Positions 61,401-64,000 of a stretch of 64,000 nucleotides of DNA are shown one piece after another (the stretch's first letter is position 1; every line of letters begins with the position of its first letter). The DNA is taken from contig JAQGEQ010000173.1 in NCBI GenBank assembly GCA_034620365.1, positions 1 to 64,000 on the forward strand. Reading direction: 5' to 3'. Origin of the DNA: Pegea sp. RAD2-039 (Eukaryota; Chordata; Thaliacea; Salpida; Salpidae). The notes beneath the pieces were generated by a model, which did not search any database, had not been told where the DNA came from, and saw only the letters and a program-made list of their open reading frames with translations. Both the position numbers and the translations under genes were made by a program.

Positions 61401-64000
61401 CAGTCCACAACAATAAAAATATTTTCTTTTTATAAAAAGGAAGATAAAGTTACTAAAAACTGAAATTAAAAAAGGGTTTTAATTAAAAAAAACAAATTTT
61501 GGGTTTTATTTTAATTTCAAAATCTATTTTTCTCTAAAAACAATGTTCTTTAATTGTTTAAACAATTAAATTTGAATTTCAAAATGAATCAACCAATTAT
61601 CATTAAGTAATCATGACGTCATCAAAACTTGTTGATGAAATTTTGTTTTTTTAATCAACAAAAACAATAATTATTTGATAACAACAAAAAGTACTTTTTA
61701 CGTTTATGGCCCGAATTTTTATCGGCGTCAATTTCAAACAAACTAAATTTTGATGACGTCATTAAAATTTCAGGAGCCCGTAGAAAGCTGGGTAAAGGAC
61801 GAATTAATGATGAAGGTATTGTGGATGCTGATGACGTTTCAGTGACGTCATCTGCTCGGGGTTTGTAGCAGTTATTTAAACTGAGTCAAGGTTTATTCAA
61901 AATTGCTTTTGACAGGGGTTGTTACTAGACAGAGCCCTGATTCTATCAGTTGGTTTAATGCTTGGTTTTCTCGAAAAGAAAGACGTTTCCGGTGAGTATG
62001 ACGTCACGAATAATTTCATTTTTGAAAAAAAAATTAAAACAATTGTACGGGCCAATTTAGTAAAAAGCCATTTTGATAGAATGAAGATCAGACGTTTAGT
62101 TAAATCACCAGTTTTTTATTGGACCGTTTTGTTTGTGGTTCTTTTAAACACAGCCTGTCTTTCAAGTATTCATTACAAACAACCTGAATATTGGGAAAAT
62201 TTCTTGCGTAAGTCACGTGATTTATTATTTTCACAATAATCCTTTTTTTTCGATTTCTGTTTCCCTTTTTTTTCAGACAAATAAATAACATTGAAGAAAC
62301 GTTTTTAAAGCTTTGTTTATTCTATAAATAATAACAAATTAATCTTTTTTTGTATTTCTACATTTTCTCAAAGAGTTTATTCAATTACAGAGTTCTGTTT
62401 TTATTCTAAATGAATAAAATTCAAATATTTAAAAACATATTTGTAAAATATAATGATAAGTTGAAGTAGTTTACAGAAAACTAGTTTTTACAGAAAGTAA
62501 ATTACACATCAATAATTTAACCTTTCTTGTTTTAAGCTTAAAGTTTAAAAAAACAGTTGGAAAATTTGGTAGAAAGTTTTAAGCATCAAAACAAACGTAG
62601 AATAATTATTAAAGTTTAAAATAATGATTTTTAATATTTTAAAAACACATCAAGTGTAAAAAAATGAAAATAAAACATTAATTTCAAAGTTTATCTTTAA
62701 AAAAAACTCTATTTTATATAAAAAATGAATTATTTTTTTATAAAATTTATATATTTTTTTAATAAACAATTGTTTTATCAGCTATCATATAATTATTTAT
62801 TTATTTGCTGAATAATTTATGTAAAAAGCCATTTTGTTATCAGATTACGCGGAGTATATTTTTCTGGGATTATTTTCGACAGAAATTCTTTTGAAAATTT
62901 ATGGATTGGGACCTAGGACCTATTTTCGATCTTCATTTAACATCTTTGACTTTGCAGTAAGTTGATGACGTCATTAAAATATTTTGGTCACGTGCTTTTT
63001 GTGTTAGTAAAAATATAATAATGTTTTTAATAACAAAAAAATGTAAAAATATAATAATGACATTTTAATAACAAAAAAATGTTGTCATAAAAGTATTTAT
63101 TTTATTTGAATTATTTGTTATAAAACTAATTATCTAAACTTTGAATAATCATAAAAGTATTTTAAAGATTTTGTTTTTTTTAATTTTAATATTTTAATAA
63201 CTCGTCCAGTTTAGTCTGTCACTTTTGAAAATAATTTCAACAATTTTTTTGTTTTACTTCAAAAAAAAATTGTTTAATAAAAAAGTGTTACCAAAATTAT
63301 TTTTAAAATCAACTATAGATCATTACAAATATTTTAATTTAAATTTTGTCCTAAAACAATTTTTTTTTAATAATAATATTTTTCAAAACTTAAAAATGTT
63401 TCTTTTTTTCCGGTATTTTAATCAAAACGCCAAAATTGGAACTTTTGAAAAAACTTAAGATCTATGATTCTAAGAAACTAAAACCTTCAAAATATAAATT
63501 CCATACAAAGCACGTGACTTTCTCAAAAATGTCACGTGTTAAGATGAAACCAACAACGAGAATATCTAATATAAATCGATATCATAAAATCAATAAAAAA
63601 TGTTTTTATGTCTTAAAACTTTCAACATCATCTATAAAACAAATCTAACCAATCTATGTCTTAAAGATGCATAGATGAAAATTGTTAATTGATTGAAACA
63701 GGTTGAAATTTAACTAATTCAGCCAAACTCTTTTTAATCAATTTAATTAAGATAAATTTGAACAAGGAATTTTATTAATTATTTAAAACTTTGCCAAATA
63801 TTTACTTAAAAGTTCATAAATTTTAACATTTTTAACAAAATATCTTTAAATATTTTATATACACAAAATTAATGTTTTTAAGAATCCATATAATTCAACA
63901 AAAATTTTTCAGTGTTTCCATTCTATTTTTTAAAATTTTAATCAAATTTCATTCGCCGAATTTTTTTTTGATTTAGGTGATTATTGGGTCTGTTTTTGAG
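55493..64000 (+). CDS. CACNA1 (Cav2): Cav2-type voltage-gated calcium channel alpha-1 subunit (partial, runs off the window)
   Basis: Fourteen exons keep one frame for 565 codons: 55493-55750, 56154-56259, 56741-56880, 58277-58371, 58480-58641, 58816-59051, 59100-59203, 59941-60056, 61291-61341, 61774-61860, 61916-61991, 62080-62207, 62844-62956 and 63977-64000. The product is the pore-forming subunit of a plasma-membrane calcium channel that triggers presynaptic release. Cav2 identity rests on the N-terminal wording [14 protein letters not shown] and NRSLFLFG, S4 [18 protein letters not shown], and [18 protein letters not shown]. Domain I is complete: S1-S3, the arginine-rich S4, S5, an extracellular turret with four cysteines, pore helix and filter TMEGWTE with the calcium-binding Glu, and S6 [11 protein letters not shown]. 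The AID and a short I-II loop follow, then domain II S1-S2 ([15 protein letters not shown]) and the start of S3. Exon 1 is separated from S1 by an AT-AC intron. The rest of the gene lies beyond the window. Confidence 0.97.
55751..56153 (+). other. U12-type AT-AC intron in the Cav2 gene
   Basis: The intron begins ATATCCTTT, the exact U12 5' splice-site consensus, and ends AC. A branch-site-like ACCTTAACG lies about 18 nt before the end. Only this splice restores the protein [16 protein letters not shown]; no AG is available at the required place. Removed by the minor spliceosome. AT-AC introns at corresponding places in voltage-gated calcium and sodium channel genes are established knowledge. 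Confidence 0.93.
55827..55920 (+). other. U12 intron interior, no gene
   Basis: The reading frame continuing from exon 1 into the intron (to 55826) is read-through of unspliced sequence, not an alternative C-terminus supported by conservation. Confidence 0.3.
56881..58276. other. 1.4-kb Cav2 intron between S3 and S4 exons
   Basis: AT-rich; its only recognised feature is the tRNA-derived repeat at 58156-58230. No alternative S3-S4 exon could be read. Confidence 0.45.
58156..58230 (+). repeat. tRNA-derived SINE-like sequence in a Cav2 intron
   Basis: Holds a Pol III A-box-like tttagctcaaatgtt and, at tRNA spacing, a T-arm ccgagttcaatacccgg with one A-C mismatch and a B box agttcaatacc. It is followed by gctcca and a run of nine T, a Pol III terminator. 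The acceptor strands do not pair and the anticodon stem is poor, so it is a tRNA-derived repeat or pseudogene rather than a tRNA gene. It lies sense to the channel gene, 47 nt before the S4 exon. Confidence 0.62.
58816..59051 (+). other. Cav2 exon coding domain I turret and selectivity filter
   Basis: Encodes 78 residues of the extracellular loop and pore: cysteines in ENQIC, YECPP and PTYCLP, a possible N-glycosylation site in NTSNITD, then [23 protein letters not shown]. The glutamate of the TMEGWTE filter is present, so domain I contributes a normal calcium-selective carboxylate. Confidence 0.93.
59279..59325. repeat. Hairpin-forming 45-47-bp repeat, copy 1
   Basis: Starts gagggtgcctgaagagagca and continues cctctcgctaac then tcacaaa. 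The arms gagggtgc and gcacctctc can pair with one bulge around a loop of about nine bases. A near-perfect direct copy is at 59536-59580 in the same Cav2 intron. Confidence 0.8.
59536..59580. repeat. Hairpin-forming 45-47-bp repeat, copy 2
   Basis: The first 32 bases are identical to copy 1 at 59279 and the rest differs by small changes. The spacing between copy starts is 257 bp. The elevated G+C stands out from the AT-rich intron around it. Confidence 0.8.
59941..60056 (+). other. Cav2 exon coding the alpha interaction domain (AID)
   Basis: Encodes [16 protein letters not shown] then [18 protein letters not shown]. The AID consensus QQxExxLxGYxxWIxxxE binds the groove of the Cav-beta subunit; the key L, G, Y and W are all present. 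The Glu of the Cav2 QxxER motif, linked in vertebrates to G-beta-gamma inhibition, is Thr here (QQLTR). Confidence 0.9.
60057..61290. other. 1.2-kb Cav2 intron after the AID exon
   Basis: AT-rich and without recognised exons or repeats. The string tgtctccgaca near 61100 resembles one near 49425, but the similarity is too short to call a repeat. Confidence 0.4.
62957..63976. other. 1.0-kb Cav2 intron inside domain II S3
   Basis: Donor gtaagt at 62957 is followed within ten bases by TGACGTCA. CACGTG occurs at 62989, 63511 and 63533. The frames 63225-63458 and 63436-63648 have no recognisable match and are considered chance frames. The acceptor atttag ends at 63976. Confidence 0.5.
63009..63082. 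repeat. Short tandem duplication in a Cav2 intron, unit about 37 bp
   Basis: Two adjacent copies of aaaaatataataatg ... ttaataacaaaaaaatgt, differing by a few bases in the middle. Probably replication slippage in low-complexity DNA. Confidence 0.7.

Larger units (their letters stand above)
35879..62973. repeat. Dispersed TGACGTCA palindromes (CRE-like)
   Basis: Exact TGACGTCA starts at 35879, 39022, 39082, 43478, 43696, 43856, 46015, 46051, 48116, 49057, 49109, 50761, 50792, 52835, 52912, 54275, 54379, 55354, 55453, 55937, 61359, 61614, 61754, 61843, 61999 and 62966. Three more lie at 13738, 19159 and 30549. Most are flanked as aTGACGTCAt. This octamer is the ATF/CREB consensus, but its placement in introns, near splice sites and in two coding exons suggests more than ordinary promoter sites. 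Confidence 0.85.

Noticed and set aside
61919-62239. 106-codon ORF spanning two Cav2 exons
   Set aside because: Reads through the 88-nt intron 61992-62079 and is in the channel frame only in its second half.
63436-63648. 70-codon plus frame in the last Cav2 intron
   Set aside because: Lysine-rich chance frame; lies between a firm donor at 62957 and acceptor at 63976, no similarity.
1-64000. CRISPR arrays, rRNA genes, bacterial operons
   Set aside because: No regularly spaced repeats, no rRNA-like sequence, and all genes are intron-split eukaryotic genes.

Overview
The window is AT-rich animal nuclear DNA, roughly three quarters A+T by eye. The genes are split by GT-AG introns. Many introns are only about 48-58 nt long, while others run to kilobases. 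The gene set (Cav2 calcium channel, CUL3, DNM1L-, POLR2I- and DDX43-like sequences, C2H2 zinc fingers, a non-LTR retrotransposon) is metazoan. Short introns, very high A+T, a retained U12-type intron and a strong excess of the palindrome TGACGTCA would fit a tunicate-like genome, but nothing here fixes the taxon and that placement is a low-confidence guess.

Layout. (1) 1-8.3 kb: no intact gene. It holds old, interrelated dispersed repeats, a 610-bp tandem duplication, a tRNA-Gly(GCC)-derived pseudogene and the tail of a duplicated zinc-finger gene. (2) 8.69-9.48 kb: an intact seven-finger C2H2 gene on the minus strand. (3) 11.86-18.4 kb: a cluster of incomplete copies of conserved eukaryotic genes. 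These are the C-terminal half of a DDX43-like helicase (+), one frameshifted DNM1L/DRP1 GTPase exon (-), a broken POLR2I/RPB9 copy (-), and a 10-exon CUL3 open frame (+) that stops before the RBX1/NEDD8 region. (4) 20.0-20.5 and 30.4-30.9 kb: two truncated copies of one non-LTR reverse transcriptase, with further dispersed repeats around and between them, including a ~2-kb direct duplication of the 3.6-5.7 kb region. (5) 31-43.4 kb: an AT-rich stretch with no recognisable gene. (6) 43.4-64 kb: three or four coding exons of unknown identity (43.4-52.8 kb). They are phase-compatible with the gene that follows, a Cav2-type voltage-gated calcium channel alpha-1 subunit. The channel runs from its N-terminus through all of domain I, the beta-subunit-binding AID and the I-II loop to domain II S2-S3, and leaves the window at 64000. 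Its 14 exons stay in one frame for 565 codons.

Most notable observations: an AT-AC (U12-type) intron in the calcium channel gene; about 29 copies of TGACGTCA, concentrated in 35-63 kb and often close to splice sites; a possible 231-residue alternative N-terminus for Cav2; and the cluster of partial housekeeping genes. Genes are given as spans with exon coordinates in the evidence.
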